Shown one piece after another: positions 8,863-18,944 of a stretch of DNA of 64,000 bases (within the stretch, counting starts at the first letter, position 1; each line of letters begins with the position of its first letter). Source of the DNA: Shewanella cyperi (GTDB lineage: Bacteria > Pseudomonadota > Gammaproteobacteria > Enterobacterales > Shewanellaceae); contig NZ_CP071501.1 of the NCBI RefSeq assembly GCF_017354985.1, forward strand, positions 3,883,001 to 3,947,000, written 5' to 3'. The notes under the pieces are model-generated. The model did no database searches and was not told the DNA's origin. It saw only the letters and a program-made list of their open reading frames with translations. A program made the position numbers and the translations under genes.

Positions 8863-9822
8863 CTACCTGTTGATTTGCTGTTGTTGAACCATGGTTTGAA
8901 TTGCGTCGGCAACTGCCCGGCACATCTTGGCATCTGCCAGGGAATGAAACCCCTCTGGCACCTTGGTGATGTCCACTGTACCGGCCTCGGGCAACCAGAT
9001 TTCAGATTGCAATACCGACCAGGGACACACCCAATCCTGCTCACCCTGCAACACTAGGCTTGGCGCGGTAATCTTGGTCACCACCCGCTGCAACAACTCC
9101 AGCGCGCCGAAATAGTGATTACGGGCGTAATGCAGTTCGGTGCGGGCCAACACTGTACTGTGCCAACCTATGGGCTGCAACAGCCGGTTACCCGGAAAAG
9201 CCAGCGCCATTTCCCATTCCAACCAGCGCCGCAGCGCCGGTTCGCGGATCTTATCGTCGGCATGTTCAAATGCCTTGTGAAAATAATCGAATAGCAGGGG
9301 CAACCAGCCCTTGATGGGAATACCACTGCTGAATCTTTGGTAATCCTCATCAAACAGACGGGCAGCGCCATCCGGGCCGTAAAGCCAGGAAAGTCCGGTA
9401 AGGGAAGGCACAAACAAGCCCCAATACACCTGCGCCATGACGCGCTGGGGGTAGAGACCACTGTATATCAGTCCCAGAGTGGCACCAAAGGAGCCACCAA
9501 CCAGGCACCAGGCCTCTATGCCCAAGGCCTCACGCACCAACTCAAGGTCGGCCAACAGCGCCTGCAGATGGTTGTGGTTCAGCTCTCCCCTGGGCAGGGA
9601 CTGACCTGCTCCGCGTTGGTCGAGCAGCAACAAACGCACCCTGCAGTTGGCAAACAGGCGGGTATCATCGGCGTTGCAACCTGCCCCCGGGCCACCGTGG
9701 AGATACAGCACAGGCACCCCTTCGGGATCGCCATACTGGGCCAGATGCAACTCGTGACCGTCGCCAACCGGGAGCCTGTGGCTGGCCAAAAGAGGCAATG
9801 GCATGCCGGCATCATGCATCAT
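8863..9822 (-). CDS. pip: proline iminopeptidase (S33 alpha/beta hydrolase)
   Basis: A 319-residue alpha/beta hydrolase that cleaves N-terminal proline from peptides. Seen are the oxyanion motif HGGPGAG (residues 42-48), DQRGAGQS (68-75), nucleophile Ser111 in GGSFGATL, a candidate Asp in [10 protein letters not shown] and the catalytic His in PEGFHSL near the C-terminus. All match peptidase family S33. Its ATG overlaps the yihY stop as ATGA, and dtd begins 5 bases after its end, so the three are one operon. No signal peptide is present, indicating a cytoplasmic enzyme. Confidence 0.87.
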   Translation of the reverse strand: MMHDAGMPLPLLASHRLPVGDGHELHLAQYGDPEGVPVLYLHGGPGAGCNADDTRLFANCRVRLLLLDQRGAGQSLPRGELNHNHLQALLADLELVREALGIEAWCLVGGSFGATLGLIYSGLYPQRVMAQVYWGLFVPSLTGLSWLYGPDGAARLFDEDYQRFSSGIPIKGWLPLLFDYFHKAFEHADDKIREPALRRWLEWEMALAFPGNRLLQPIGWHSTVLARTELHYARNHYFGALELLQRVVTKITAPSLVLQGEQDWVCPWSVLQSEIWLPEAGTVDITKVPEGFHSLADAKMCRAVADAIQTMVQQQQINR

Positions 9823-10808
9823 GGCTTATCCTCACCTGGCTGAGCGTTCGACACCGCCCCGTCTTGGATGCCGACATTTTCAGAGGACTCGGCACTCTCT
9901 GTGCTTGCAACACGCTCCGCACTGGCGACACTTTCGGCATGGTCCAGGTATTCGGGCAAGGCTGCCGTGATGACAGCACCAAGCAACACTATCATCCATG
10001 AAAGGTAGACCCACACGAATAGAATGGGAATGGTCGCCAGGGCGCCGTAGATGGCCTGGTAACTGGGAAAGTGGGTCACGTAAAAGGCAAAGCCCTTCTT
10101 GCCGGCCTCAAATAACAGCGCCGCCACCAGAGCGCCCAACAACGCATGGAAAAACCTCACCCTCTGATTGGGTACCGCCATATACAGCAACAGGAATGCT
10201 GCGATGGAAAACAGCAGCGGTAAGCGTTGCAGCAGCATGGGTACCACGCCGTAAAATTCCGCCTCGTGGACCACCTTAAGTGATACCAGATAAGAGGTGG
10301 CAACCAAGCTGGCACCAACCAATACCGGCCCTAGGGTCAAAACCATCCAGTACATGGAGAAAGACACCATCAGGCGGCGCTTTTCCCTGGTACGCCAAAT
10401 GGCGTTGAGGGCCTTATCGATGGCGGAAATCAGCAGTATGGCCACCAACACCAGAAAGCCAATACCGACGGCCGTTCCCTTGGAGGCATTGCTGACAAAC
10501 TCATTGATATACACCTGAACCGTATCACCGGCGGCGGGCAAAAAATTCTCGTAGACAAAGGCTTCTATCTCGCCACGGATCCCCTTGAACACGGGGAAGG
10601 CTGACAACATTGACATGGTAACGGCCACCAGGGGTACCAGTGACAACAGGGTGACATAGGCCAGATGGCCGGCACGGATGTTGATTTGATCTTCGATCAG
10701 CCGCTGCCGCAGGTGCAGCACAAAACGCCAAATGCCGCGAAACCAATGCACCATCTTTATCCCATCTATCTTATATTTCACTGCTTTTCTCTTGCGGGCT
10801 GTGGTCAT
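9819..10808 (-). CDS. yihY: YihY/BrkB-family inner membrane protein
   Basis: A 329-residue protein with about six transmembrane segments, matching the YihY/BrkB family: [17 protein letters not shown] near the N-terminus, a FLPAAGDTV loop, [20 protein letters not shown] and [16 protein letters not shown]. The family was once called RNase BN, but that activity belongs to a different protein; its real function is unknown. The last 40 residues are Ser/Ala/Glu-rich and probably disordered. ATG 10808 lacks an obvious ribosome site; an internal ATG at 10754 is an alternative start. It is first in the operon yihY-pip-dtd-yiiD. Confidence 0.85.
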   Translation of the reverse strand: MTTARKRKAVKYKIDGIKMVHWFRGIWRFVLHLRQRLIEDQINIRAGHLAYVTLLSLVPLVAVTMSMLSAFPVFKGIRGEIEAFVYENFLPAAGDTVQVYINEFVSNASKGTAVGIGFLVLVAILLISAIDKALNAIWRTREKRRLMVSFSMYWMVLTLGPVLVGASLVATSYLVSLKVVHEAEFYGVVPMLLQRLPLLFSIAAFLLLYMAVPNQRVRFFHALLGALVAALLFEAGKKGFAFYVTHFPSYQAIYGALATIPILFVWVYLSWMIVLLGAVITAALPEYLDHAESVASAERVASTESAESSENVGIQDGAVSNAQPGEDKP

Positions 10809-10871
10809 GGGCGGTTAAGTTCGTACAATAAAGCCTAGAACAAGTTCATGACAAGTCTAAGGAGTGAATTG

Positions 10872-11093
10872 ATGAGCCAACAAGGTTCTGCCGGTAATGT
10901 GATAGCCGCGCTTGCCAGTCTGTTTTTCCCCGGCCTCGGCCAACTGCTGCAGGGACGCATACTTGCCGCCCTGGTTTTCTTTGTCGTCACTGTGGTGGGC
11001 TACGCCCTCTGGTGGCTGGTGGTGCCCGCCATTATTGGTGGCATTGCCCATCTGTGGGCCATCATAGATGCGGCCAAATTCAAGGCCGACTGA
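10872..11093 (+). CDS. small two-helix membrane protein
   Basis: A 73-residue hydrophobic protein with two predicted membrane helices separated by a short turn. It has a FFPGLGQLLQG segment of the kind found in TM2-like small membrane proteins, and ends IDAAKFKAD. ATG 10872 follows a strong AAGGAG seven bases upstream; the ATG at 10848 has none. It is followed after 23 bases by the DUF2959 lipoprotein gene, suggesting a two-gene envelope operon. Function unknown. Confidence 0.7.
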   Translation: MSQQGSAGNVIAALASLFFPGLGQLLQGRILAALVFFVVTVVGYALWWLVVPAIIGGIAHLWAIIDAAKFKAD

Positions 11094-11116
11094 GGGCCCC
11101 AAAGGAGAATGACTCA

Positions 11117-11767
11117 ATGAAGACATTACTGACACTGACCCTGGCCTGCTCCCTGATGCTGCTCAGTGGCTGTCAGAGTGCCTATTATGGCGCCATGGAA
11201 AAGGTCGGCTATCACAAACGCGACATCATGGTTGACCGGGTGAAGGATGCCAAGGAATCCCAGGAAGAAGCGCAAAAGCAATTCAACTCGGCGCTGGAGG
11301 AAATGCAGGCCCTGCTTGGCCACAGTGGCGGCGATTTGGAGCGGGCTTACAGCAAGGCCAAAGACGAGTATGACGCCTCGCTGGAAGCCGCCGAGCAGGT
11401 CAGCAGTCGCATCGATAAGGTAGAAGATGTGGCCGAGGCGCTGTTTGAAGAATGGCAGAATGAAATCGGCGAGATCAGCAGCGCCAACCTGCGCAGCAAA
11501 AGTCAGGCAAAACTCAGGGAAACCAAGCGTTCCTATGAGACCATGGTACGCAGCATGCGTCGGGCCGAGAGCAAGATGCCGCCGGTGCTGACCGCCATGA
11601 AGGACAATATGCTGTATCTCAAGCACAATCTGAATGCCCAAACCCTGGGGGCCATCAAGGGTGAATTCGGCAACCTGAAGCGGGATATCACGGGACTTAT
11701 CAAGGAAATGAAAAAGTCCATCGCCGAGTCCAACAAATTTATCGCCGCCATGGAAGCTGGCGAGTAA
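11117..11767 (+). CDS. DUF2959 lipoprotein
   Basis: A 216-residue protein whose N-terminus has a lipobox (LLSGC, Cys at about 19) and whose mature part is a long charged helical, probably coiled-coil, region (for example SQEEAQKQFNSALEEM and the C-terminal KEMKKSIAESNKFIAAMEAGE). It matches the DUF2959 family of proteobacterial lipoproteins, whose role is unknown. The ATG has a GGAGAA site. A terminator follows immediately, so this ends the operon begun by the small membrane protein. Confidence 0.8.
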   Translation: MKTLLTLTLACSLMLLSGCQSAYYGAMEKVGYHKRDIMVDRVKDAKESQEEAQKQFNSALEEMQALLGHSGGDLERAYSKAKDEYDASLEAAEQVSSRIDKVEDVAEALFEEWQNEIGEISSANLRSKSQAKLRETKRSYETMVRSMRRAESKMPPVLTAMKDNMLYLKHNLNAQTLGAIKGEFGNLKRDITGLIKEMKKSIAESNKFIAAMEAGE

Positions 11768-11782
11768 CAAACCAAAAGCAAC

Positions 11783-11805
11783 ACGGCCCCTTGGGGCCGT
11801 TTTTG
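11783..11805 (+). terminator. terminator after DUF2959 gene
   Basis: Stem ACGGCCCC/GGGGCCGT with a 2-base centre and a following T-run. It lies between convergent genes and could serve both. Confidence 0.8.
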
Positions 11806-11810
11806 TTAGC

Positions 11811-12692
11811 CTACTTCCCCCCGAAACGGCGCATCACCTCAAGCTGCATAGCACGGATCTCATCGGCATTCGAAGTACGTGGCAACAGGGGATTTTGCAG
11901 GTACAGGAAGCGGCGTTTGGCAAAGTCAGCGCGCTCAAAGGCACTCCTGTGCTGGGGAAAACCATAGAACAGCTGGTCGAAACTGCCATCTGCCTGGGCA
12001 CGTTTAAGGCCATATTCCAACCGGTTGGCCAACAGCTCGTTATCGCGGGCCACAAAGAAATACATGGCTGCCGGATATACCAGCACCAGCTGACGGTCGA
12101 CAGCCACGGTCGGCATATCCCGGTTGTCTGTCTCGGCAAAAATTTCGGTCACACCCCGGGGGAAATAGCTTCCCGGATGCCGGGCCAGGAAGGGATAGAG
12201 ATCCACTTCGGCTACATCTGTATTCACTTCCAGGCGATTGAGCCTGAGTACCTGGGTGTCGGGCCAGTCCCGCCCCTGAATCGCTGTCAGCGACGTCAAC
12301 TGCTTCAAGTCAGTGATGTTGGCATAGAGCTCAGAATCTGCCTTATTAATGGCCAACAGGCGGATACCGTACATGCCCTTGGTTAGCGGCACCCGCACCG
12401 GCCTTGCCTCCACCTCCCGGCCATAACTGGTCATGGTCCAGAACACGTCTATGGTGCCCTTTTCCAACTCCCGCAGATGGCGCTTCTGGGAAATCTCAAT
12501 GTCTATGGCCTTAAGCTCAAAGGGGCCGTATTTATCACTGGATTTTTCCAGGGCCAATTGCAGCAGCAGCCCAAAGTAGCTGTTGTTCGGGTTGTGCTTG
12601 AGACTGGTGGCATCCACATAGGTCACCCGGGTCGGTTCCGCCGCAGTGGCCAGGGCCGACAGCAGACAAAGCAGCAGGGTTAAGCCCCTCAT
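11811..12692 (-). CDS. periplasmic solute-binding-like protein coupled to diguanylate cyclase
   Basis: A 293-residue secreted protein with a signal peptide ending in ATAAE near residue 18. The mature region resembles type-2 periplasmic binding proteins: it has a strand-loop pattern with KRHLRELEKGTIDVFWTM and the late YGLKRAQADGSFDQLFYG segment common in the SBP_bac_3 group. ATG 12692 overlaps the stop of the upstream diguanylate cyclase as ATGA; the in-frame extension upstream is the cyclase read in another frame. Coupled synthesis suggests it passes a periplasmic signal to the cyclase rather than serving a transporter, but the ligand is unknown. Confidence 0.72.
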   Translation of the reverse strand: MRGLTLLLCLLSALATAAEPTRVTYVDATSLKHNPNNSYFGLLLQLALEKSSDKYGPFELKAIDIEISQKRHLRELEKGTIDVFWTMTSYGREVEARPVRVPLTKGMYGIRLLAINKADSELYANITDLKQLTSLTAIQGRDWPDTQVLRLNRLEVNTDVAEVDLYPFLARHPGSYFPRGVTEIFAETDNRDMPTVAVDRQLVLVYPAAMYFFVARDNELLANRLEYGLKRAQADGSFDQLFYGFPQHRSAFERADFAKRRFLYLQNPLLPRTSNADEIRAMQLEVMRRFGGK

Positions 12693-14065
12693 GCCTGCAC
12701 CGCGCTGAGTTTTCGTTGCTGTTTGTCCTGATACATGGCCTGGTCCGCATGGTGCAGCAACTCGGAAATGGCATTGCCGTGTTCGGGGAAGCAAGCCACT
12801 CCCAAACTGAGACTGATATCCAGGTGTACCCCTTGATAATCAAAAGGCTGACTGCATACCTCACCGAGTAACTTAGCCTTCACCCTATCCTGCTGCTCGC
12901 GGGTGCAAACCCTGGGCAGGATAAGCAAAAATTCATCGCCGCCCAACCTGGCCACGGTATCCGAGCCCCTCAGGGTGTGCCTCATTCGCCTGGCAACTTC
13001 CACCAACAGTGCATCCCCCACGGCATGACCATAGGTGTCGTTGACCTGTTTGAATCGATTGAGATCGATATTGATGATGCTGAAGCGGGATGCTGTGCCT
13101 TGCTGGGACAGCTGCTCCAGGATCAACATGGCGTGGCGGCGGTTGGGTAACTTGGTCAACACATCCTGCATAGAAATTTGATGGGCCAAACGATAGGCAT
13201 TGAGCACCAAAATAAAGCTCAATAACAGGCTCAGAGCCACGGTATACCCCGCTACCCTGGGCAAATTGTCCTTTACCCAATTGGACACTGGAACTGCGGC
13301 AGATGACGCTTTCAGGGACAGCCCCATTTGCCAACTGCCACTGACCAGATGCACTGTCTCGCTCAGCAGCGGGTCCTGAAATACGCCCGGCTCACCAAAA
13401 AACACTTCGCCATCGGCACCGGTACCGTCGCGACCGCGAATCGCCAGACTCACGTTATCCGGAAGGTCATAAACCCCGGCATCGCGGAACAAACCATCAA
13501 TATCCAGAACTATGCTGCATGTCCCCCAGTACTGGCTGTTTTGGGGCGCATCCGAGAAAATAGGCACCCTGGCTATGATGGCCGTGCCGCCCTGAACCAG
13601 CTCCAGTGGGCCGGATATAATAATGTGCTGGGCCTGACGTGCCTGCTGCACCGTCTGCCATTGATTGGGATAGTCGCGAAAATCCAAACCTATGACCCGC
13701 TCGTTGCCTTGCAGCGGATAAACGAAGGCCATGACATCATTGGGTGCCACCCCAATATTGCGTATATGCTCCGCCTTGCGGGTCAGCTGCATGGCCACCT
13801 GTTCCCACTGTTCAAAGGTGGATTCGGGACTGAAGCTGATGAGGGTTGCCAGACTGTCGGCCAAAAACACTTCGGCATTGACCTCGGCTTCGATATTGGC
13901 GCGGATCAGTGCCAATTGTTGCGATAAACCACGGGAGCGCTCGGCTTCCGCATCGCGAAGATAGCTCTGCTGCAGGTACTCAACTGTGGAATAGGCCAGT
14001 ATTATGTACACCAGCACAAAGGCAACCATGCCTACTTTTGTCCTGAATAACTTACCGGCGTTCAT
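12689..14065 (-). CDS. CHASE-like sensor diguanylate cyclase
   Basis: A 458-residue inner-membrane protein: helix 1 at about 10-30, a periplasmic CHASE-type region at about 35-265 (with GLDFRDYP and GPLELVQGGTAIIARVPIF), helix 2 at about 272-293 and a GGDEF domain to the end. The active-site GGDEF (375-379) is intact and RGSD (366-369), five residues before it, is a consensus inhibitory I-site, so it should make cyclic di-GMP with product feedback. It is translationally coupled to a periplasmic binding-like protein, its probable sensory partner. Confidence 0.88.
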   Translation of the reverse strand: MNAGKLFRTKVGMVAFVLVYIILAYSTVEYLQQSYLRDAEAERSRGLSQQLALIRANIEAEVNAEVFLADSLATLISFSPESTFEQWEQVAMQLTRKAEHIRNIGVAPNDVMAFVYPLQGNERVIGLDFRDYPNQWQTVQQARQAQHIIISGPLELVQGGTAIIARVPIFSDAPQNSQYWGTCSIVLDIDGLFRDAGVYDLPDNVSLAIRGRDGTGADGEVFFGEPGVFQDPLLSETVHLVSGSWQMGLSLKASSAAVPVSNWVKDNLPRVAGYTVALSLLLSFILVLNAYRLAHQISMQDVLTKLPNRRHAMLILEQLSQQGTASRFSIINIDLNRFKQVNDTYGHAVGDALLVEVARRMRHTLRGSDTVARLGGDEFLLILPRVCTREQQDRVKAKLLGEVCSQPFDYQGVHLDISLSLGVACFPEHGNAISELLHHADQAMYQDKQQRKLSAVQA

Positions 14066-14275
14066 TGTTCAGTACTCAATGCCAAGTGCTCTGGAGCCAA
14101 GCATAGCACCGGGGAGGTCGATGCCAGCTTAAGCAGGAATGATTCTTTGGGGTAGAGTAAAGCATAACATAGTGTTAATAAATCAATTTTTACCCTGTCT
14201 CCCAGTGTTCAAGCCCCAGACCCACAGAAAACACCGGCCCATGCACCCTGTGTAAAATTGTATCAAGCCGGCTTG

Positions 14276-14836
14276 TCACCAGCGGCCAGTGAACATCAGA
14301 CCATAACTGCCATTGGCTGCGTAAGGGGTGATTTTGATGCCTTTATAAGGTTCGACGAAGTAATAGCTGCTCAAAATGCCGATCAAGGCACCGGCGGCAA
14401 CATCCGTGGTGTCATGTTTATCGGACTCAATCCGGGTATAGCCCACGTAGGCAGCCACGAGATAAGCCGGTACACCATAGCCCCAGCCATAGCGGCGCTG
14501 AATAAAGGCTGCACCGGTAAAGGCCGTGGCCGCATGACCGGATGGGAAGGCGCTGCAGCAATTGCCATTGGGCCTTTCCTTGTGCACAGACTTTTTCAGT
14601 ACATAAACCGTGGTTTCCGTGGTCACAACCGCCTTTATCCATTGAATGCTGCCATCAAAACCATCCTCATAAAACAAGGTTGCCGCCAACGCCACGGCCG
14701 GGACGGCATATTGCAGAGTATCCCCCTGCTGCTCGATTGAGTCTTTGGCAAGCGTCTTGAGCGGCCAGGCAAACAACAGCCAAGCCAACAGAGGATAAAG
14801 CCAAATCCTGGGAGTCATAAAAGTACATGGTGCCAT
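14276..14836 (-). CDS. PAP2-family membrane phosphatase
   Basis: A 186-residue phosphatidic-acid-phosphatase-type enzyme. The three PAP2 motifs are visible: K-x6-RP (KKSVHKERP), PSGH and TRIESDKHDTTD. It probably removes phosphate from a lipid phosphate or undecaprenyl pyrophosphate at the membrane surface. ATG 14836 follows GAGGTGA at a good distance; an ATG 45 bases upstream has no ribosome site. A Cys pair precedes PSGH. It is monocistronic. The specific lipid substrate cannot be read from sequence. Confidence 0.83.
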   Translation of the reverse strand: MAPCTFMTPRIWLYPLLAWLLFAWPLKTLAKDSIEQQGDTLQYAVPAVALAATLFYEDGFDGSIQWIKAVVTTETTVYVLKKSVHKERPNGNCCSAFPSGHAATAFTGAAFIQRRYGWGYGVPAYLVAAYVGYTRIESDKHDTTDVAAGALIGILSSYYFVEPYKGIKITPYAANGSYGLMFTGRW

Positions 14837-15014
14837 GGTAATCACCTCGAATGTGCTGTAGCGGAGACACCAGAAGTTCATGACTCAGTCTGGATAGCCG
14901 GACTGACGTGTGCAACTTTGGTTCCTCATTAACCAATTAGTACAGACTTGGCATAGTCCCCAGCCTTTCATAGCTCTTTTTGAGGTAAGTCAATCGGCAC
15001 CTCGAAGAGTACCA

Positions 15015-15052
15015 ATAAAAAACCCGGCGCAAGGCCGGGTCTTTTTATTTTT
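15015..15052 (-). terminator. terminator for typA
   Basis: Stem ACCCGGC/GCCGGGT at 15022-15040 with T-runs on both strands, 10 bases beyond the typA stop. Confidence 0.85.
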
Positions 15053-15060
15053 TAACGCTA

Positions 15061-16875
15061 TCAGCCTTGGCGGCTGGCGCGCTTGCGATCGTTTTCGGTC
15101 AGGAACTTCTTACGCACGCGAATGCTCTTGGGCGTGACTTCCACCAGTTCATCGTCATCGATGAATTCCAGTGCCTGTTCCAGCGTCATCTGGATATGAG
15201 GAGTCAGAACCTGAGCCTCGTCGGTGCCTGATGCACGCATGTTGGTCAGCTGCTTACCCTTGAGGCAGTTTACCGTCAGGTCATTGGAGCGGCTGTGGAT
15301 ACCCACTACCTGGCCTTCGTAGACTTCGGCGGCGTGGCCGATCATCAGACGACCGCGATCCTGCAGACCGAACAGGGCGAAGGTCAGCGCCTTACCAGTG
15401 GCGTTGGAGATCAGTACGCCGTTGGCACGCTGACCGATTTCACCACCCTTGTAAGGACCGTAGTGATCAAAGGTATGGTACAGCAGACCTGTACCTGAAG
15501 TGGCGGTCATAAACTCGGTTTGGAAACCGATCAGACCACGACTTGGGATCACGAAATCGATACGCACACGGCCTTTACCGTCGAGCTGCATATCTTTCAT
15601 GTCAGCCTTACGGGTGCCCAGCTTCTCGATAACTGTACCTTGATGGTCTTCTTCCACGTCAACGGTCAGGGTTTCGAACGGCTCACATTTCTCGCCGTCG
15701 ATTTCGCGAATGATCACTTCAGGACGGGACACGGCCAGCTCGAAACCTTCACGGCGCATGTTTTCAATCAGAATAGACAGGTGCAATTCACCACGACCGG
15801 ACACGCGGAAACGATCCGGGCTGTCGGTCTCTTCCACACGCAGGGCCACGTTGTGCACCAGTTCCTGTTGCAGACGCTCGAGGATGTTACGTGAAGTCAC
15901 GTACTTACCTTCTTTACCGGCAAACGGAGAAGTGTTTACCTGGAAGGTCATGGTCAGGGTTGGCTCGTCAACGGACAGAGGCGGCAGCGCCTCAACATTG
16001 CCGGCGGCGCAAATGGTATCGGAAATTTTCAGCTCGCCCAGGCCAGTGACGGCCACAATGTCACCGGCGTTGGCAACATCGACTTCGTGGCGCTCCAGGC
16101 CCATGTAGCCCAGTACCTGACCGATTTTGCCGTTACGGGTTTTGCCGTCGGCACCGACCACAGTCACCTGTTGGTTGGTCTTGACGCTGCCGCGCTTGAT
16201 GCGACCCACGCCGATAACGCCCACGTAGCTGTTGTAGTCCAGCTGGGAGATCTGCATCTGGAACGCGCCTTCGGCGTCTGCATCCGGAGGAGATACTTTT
16301 TCCACTATGGTTTGGAACAGCGGCGTCATGTCAGCGCTGGTGTCATCGGGATCCAGGGTCGCGAAGCCGTTCAGGGCAGAGGCATAAACGATAGGGAAGT
16401 CCAGCTGCTCATCGGTGGCACCCAGGTTGTCAAACAGGTCAAACACCTGGTCGATAACCCAATCAGGGCGGGCACCGGGACGGTCAATCTTGTTGATGAC
16501 CACAATAGGCTTGAGCCCTTGAGCAAAGGCCTTCTTGGTCACGAAACGGGTCTGTGGCATGGGGCCGTCAACGGCATCCACCAGCAGCAACACAGAATCC
16601 ACCATGGACAGTACACGCTCAACCTCACCGCCGAAGTCGGCGTGGCCGGGGGTGTCCACGATGTTGATACGGTAATCGTTCCACTTGATGGCAGTGTTCT
16701 TGGCCAGGATAGTGATACCACGTTCCTTTTCCAGATCGTTGGAGTCCATCACCCGCTCAGTGGCTTCGCCCCGTGTTGCCAGGGTTCCTGACTGTGCCAG
16801 CAGCTTATCAACCAGGGTGGTCTTACCGTGGTCAACGTGCGCAATAATGGCGATGTTACGTAAATTCTCTAACAC
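15061..16875 (-). CDS. typA: translational GTPase TypA/BipA
   Basis: A 604-residue ribosome-associated GTPase. The N-terminal G domain has HVDHGKTT (G1), RGITI (G2), DTPGHADF (G3) and NKID (G4). The C-terminal half contains the BipA-specific region followed by the basic tail ending KRASRQG. Start GTG 16875 follows AAGAGG and gives an N-terminus nearly identical to E. coli BipA. It assists 50S assembly and stress adaptation. It is transcribed away from glnA, as in many gammaproteobacteria. Confidence 0.95.
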   Translation of the reverse strand: MLENLRNIAIIAHVDHGKTTLVDKLLAQSGTLATRGEATERVMDSNDLEKERGITILAKNTAIKWNDYRINIVDTPGHADFGGEVERVLSMVDSVLLLVDAVDGPMPQTRFVTKKAFAQGLKPIVVINKIDRPGARPDWVIDQVFDLFDNLGATDEQLDFPIVYASALNGFATLDPDDTSADMTPLFQTIVEKVSPPDADAEGAFQMQISQLDYNSYVGVIGVGRIKRGSVKTNQQVTVVGADGKTRNGKIGQVLGYMGLERHEVDVANAGDIVAVTGLGELKISDTICAAGNVEALPPLSVDEPTLTMTFQVNTSPFAGKEGKYVTSRNILERLQQELVHNVALRVEETDSPDRFRVSGRGELHLSILIENMRREGFELAVSRPEVIIREIDGEKCEPFETLTVDVEEDHQGTVIEKLGTRKADMKDMQLDGKGRVRIDFVIPSRGLIGFQTEFMTATSGTGLLYHTFDHYGPYKGGEIGQRANGVLISNATGKALTFALFGLQDRGRLMIGHAAEVYEGQVVGIHSRSNDLTVNCLKGKQLTNMRASGTDEAQVLTPHIQMTLEQALEFIDDDELVEVTPKSIRVRKKFLTENDRKRASRQG

Positions 16876-17113
16876 TATTAGCCTCTTACCATCAAAATAC
16901 TGTGGGGTTCGACGACAGCATAGCAGCTGTTTATGACGGCAAGACGTACCTGCGGTCGCTGCTTTGTATCACCGGCGCCAGCCGTTTATCGACCCCCCAA
17001 TGAGGTCAGTCTAACGGATGGTTGCTTTAAAAAGCGTGACATTCTACTCTAGCAGCGCCCCATCGCACAGGATTATTTTTTGGCCGCTTATGGAAGCTAT
17101 AGTCCGGCAAGAC

Positions 17114-17182
17114 TGCACCAAGATGCTGCATTCGCGTGGTGATTGCACCACCATAAAGCATCGTGCGCACCAAAATAGTGCA
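17114..17182 (+). promoter_or_regulatory. two NtrC-binding sites upstream of glnA
   Basis: 17114-17130 (TGCACC-N5-GCTGCA) and 17166-17182 (CGCACC-N5-AGTGCA) each match the NtrC dyad TGCACC-N5-GGTGCA with few mismatches. Their centres lie about 52 bases apart and about 150 and 97 bases before the predicted start of transcription, close to the layout of the E. coli glnA enhancer. Apart from these, the sigma-54 promoter and the presumed typA promoter, I see no feature in the 485-base gap 16876-17360. Confidence 0.75.
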
Positions 17183-17245
17183 ACCCGGAGCAATTCTGCG
17201 TTACTCACTCAAACCATCCCCTTATACATCATGATCTTAGCAACC

Positions 17246-17261
17246 TGGCACGAGTCTCGCT
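17246..17261 (+). promoter_or_regulatory. sigma-54 promoter of glnA
   Basis: TGGCACGAGTCTCGCT matches TGGCACG-N4-TTGCW with one change at the -12 element and correct GG-GC spacing. Transcription would start near 17271, leaving a leader of about 90 bases. Confidence 0.8.
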
Positions 17262-17360
17262 TTAGATGGGCAACTTCAAAGCGCGATACCAACCGGGATT
17301 TGTTGCTTTGCCAGATAAGATGATTAAGGGAACACCCTCTACCCTACCGGAGACTTGAGA

Positions 17361-18770
17361 ATGTCAGTTGAAACAGTGTTAAAGCAGCTTGAAGAACTGG
17401 AAGTGAAATTTGTGGATCTGCGCTTTACCGACACCAAGGGTAAAGAGCAACATGTGTCTATCCCTACTCATCAAGTCGATGCCGATTTCTTCGAAGATGG
17501 CAAAATGTTCGACGGTTCTTCCATTGCCGGCTGGAAAGGCATCAACGAGTCAGACATGGTACTGATGCCAGATGCGAGCACATTCGTGCTGGATCCTTTC
17601 ACCGAAGAAACCACCGCCATCATCCGCTGTGACATCCTCGAGCCAGGCACCATGACCGGCTATGATCGTGACCCACGCTCCATCGCCAAGAAGGCCGAAG
17701 AATACCTGCGCGCTACCGGTATTGCCGATACAGTGCTGATGGGTCCAGAGCCAGAATTCTTCCTGTTCGACGACGTGCGTTTCGGCACCGACATGAGCGG
17801 TTGCTTTGTGAAGATCGACGCCAAGGAAGCGGCCTGGAACTCAGGCACCAGCTACGAAGAAGGCAACACTGGTCACCGTCCATTCGTTAAAGGCGGTTAC
17901 TTCCCGGTTGCTCCTGTAGACTCTTCACAGGACCTGCGCTCTGCCATGTGTCTGGTGCTGGAAGAAATGGGTCAAGTGGTTGAAGCCCATCACCACGAAG
18001 TGGCTACCGCCGGTCAAAACGAAATCGCCACCCGTTTCAACACCCTGACCAAGAAAGCCGACGAAATCCAAGTCCTGAAGTACGTGGTGCACAACATGGC
18101 CCACGCCTATGGCAAGACTGCGACCTTCATGCCCAAGCCAATCGTTGGTGATAACGGTTCAGGTATGCACGTTCACCAGTCTCTGGCCAAAGACGGCGTT
18201 AACCTGTTTGCCGGTGACAAGTACGGCGGGCTGTCTGAAACTGCCCTGTACTACATTGGTGGTATCATCAAGCACGCCCGTGCCCTGAACGCCTTCACCA
18301 ACCCAAGCACCAACTCTTACAAGCGTCTGGTTCCACACTTTGAAGCACCAGTGATGCTGGCTTACTCTGCCCGTAACCGCTCTGCTTCTATCCGTATCCC
18401 TGTGGTACCAAGCCCGAAAGCCCGTCGTATCGAGACCCGCTTCCCAGACCCAACTGCCAACCCATACCTGGGCTTCGCTGCCCTGCTGATGGCCGGTCTG
18501 GACGGTATCCAGAACAAGATCCACCCTGGCGATGCCATGGACAAGGACCTGTACGATCTGCCAGCCGAAGAAGCGGCCGAAATCCCACAGGTAGCCGAGT
18601 CTCTGGACGTGGCTCTGGCGGCTCTGGATGCAGACCGTGAGTTCCTGACCAAGGGCGGTGTGTTCAGCGATGACTTCATCAATTCCTACATCAAGCTGAA
18701 AACAGCTGAAGCCGAGCGCGTGAACCGCACCACTCACCCACTCGAGTTCGAGATGTACTACAGCCTGTAA
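17361..18770 (+). CDS. glnA: glutamine synthetase type I
   Basis: A 469-residue GSI-beta enzyme making glutamine from glutamate, ammonia and ATP in the cytoplasm. Seen are the beta-Grasp N-domain, the metal and substrate residues around [11 protein letters not shown], the [10 protein letters not shown] loop and the adenylylation Tyr in LYDLPAEEA, so activity should be regulated by GlnE. Length equals E. coli GlnA. ATG 17361 is preceded by GGAG; an upstream TTG is rejected. Codon use is notably biased, as expected for a highly expressed gene. NtrC sites and a sigma-54 promoter lie upstream, while ntrBC are separated from it by about 8 kb. Confidence 0.97.
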   Translation: MSVETVLKQLEELEVKFVDLRFTDTKGKEQHVSIPTHQVDADFFEDGKMFDGSSIAGWKGINESDMVLMPDASTFVLDPFTEETTAIIRCDILEPGTMTGYDRDPRSIAKKAEEYLRATGIADTVLMGPEPEFFLFDDVRFGTDMSGCFVKIDAKEAAWNSGTSYEEGNTGHRPFVKGGYFPVAPVDSSQDLRSAMCLVLEEMGQVVEAHHHEVATAGQNEIATRFNTLTKKADEIQVLKYVVHNMAHAYGKTATFMPKPIVGDNGSGMHVHQSLAKDGVNLFAGDKYGGLSETALYYIGGIIKHARALNAFTNPSTNSYKRLVPHFEAPVMLAYSARNRSASIRIPVVPSPKARRIETRFPDPTANPYLGFAALLMAGLDGIQNKIHPGDAMDKDLYDLPAEEAAEIPQVAESLDVALAALDADREFLTKGGVFSDDFINSYIKLKTAEAERVNRTTHPLEFEMYYSL

Positions 18771-18810
18771 TACCCTGCAGAACCGCCGGGCAACCGGCGG
18801 ATAAAAAAAA

Positions 18811-18850
18811 GAAAAGCGCCCCGGGCTCAACCCCGGGGCGCTACTTTTTT
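18811..18850 (+). terminator. terminator after glnA
   Basis: Strong stem AGCGCCCCGGG/CCCCGGGGCGCT with loop near CTCAA, followed by a T-run. A separate hairpin at 18783-18801 just before it lacks a T-run. Confidence 0.85.
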
Positions 18851-18895
18851 ATGGCTGGCTGTAACTGCAAAGCTGGCCATTCGCGGTAGCCACAT

Positions 18896-18930
18896 GAAAA
18901 AGCCCCGGCTCTGGCCGGGGCTTTTATTTT
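18896..18930 (-). terminator. terminator after kynU
   Basis: Stem AGCCCCGGC/GCCGGGGCT at 18901-18922 with A/T flanks on both sides, placed between the convergent ends of glnA and kynU. Confidence 0.8.
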
Positions 18931-18944
18931 GAGCCGGGGTTTAC

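Noticed and set aside
17144..17160. Third NtrC-like match upstream of glnA
   Set aside because: The right arm matches only three of six bases; the two flanking sites are much better.
18783..18801. Hairpin CCGCCGG/CCGGCGG after glnA
   Set aside because: Followed by an A-run rather than a T-run, so not a terminator for the plus strand; the better stem lies just downstream.
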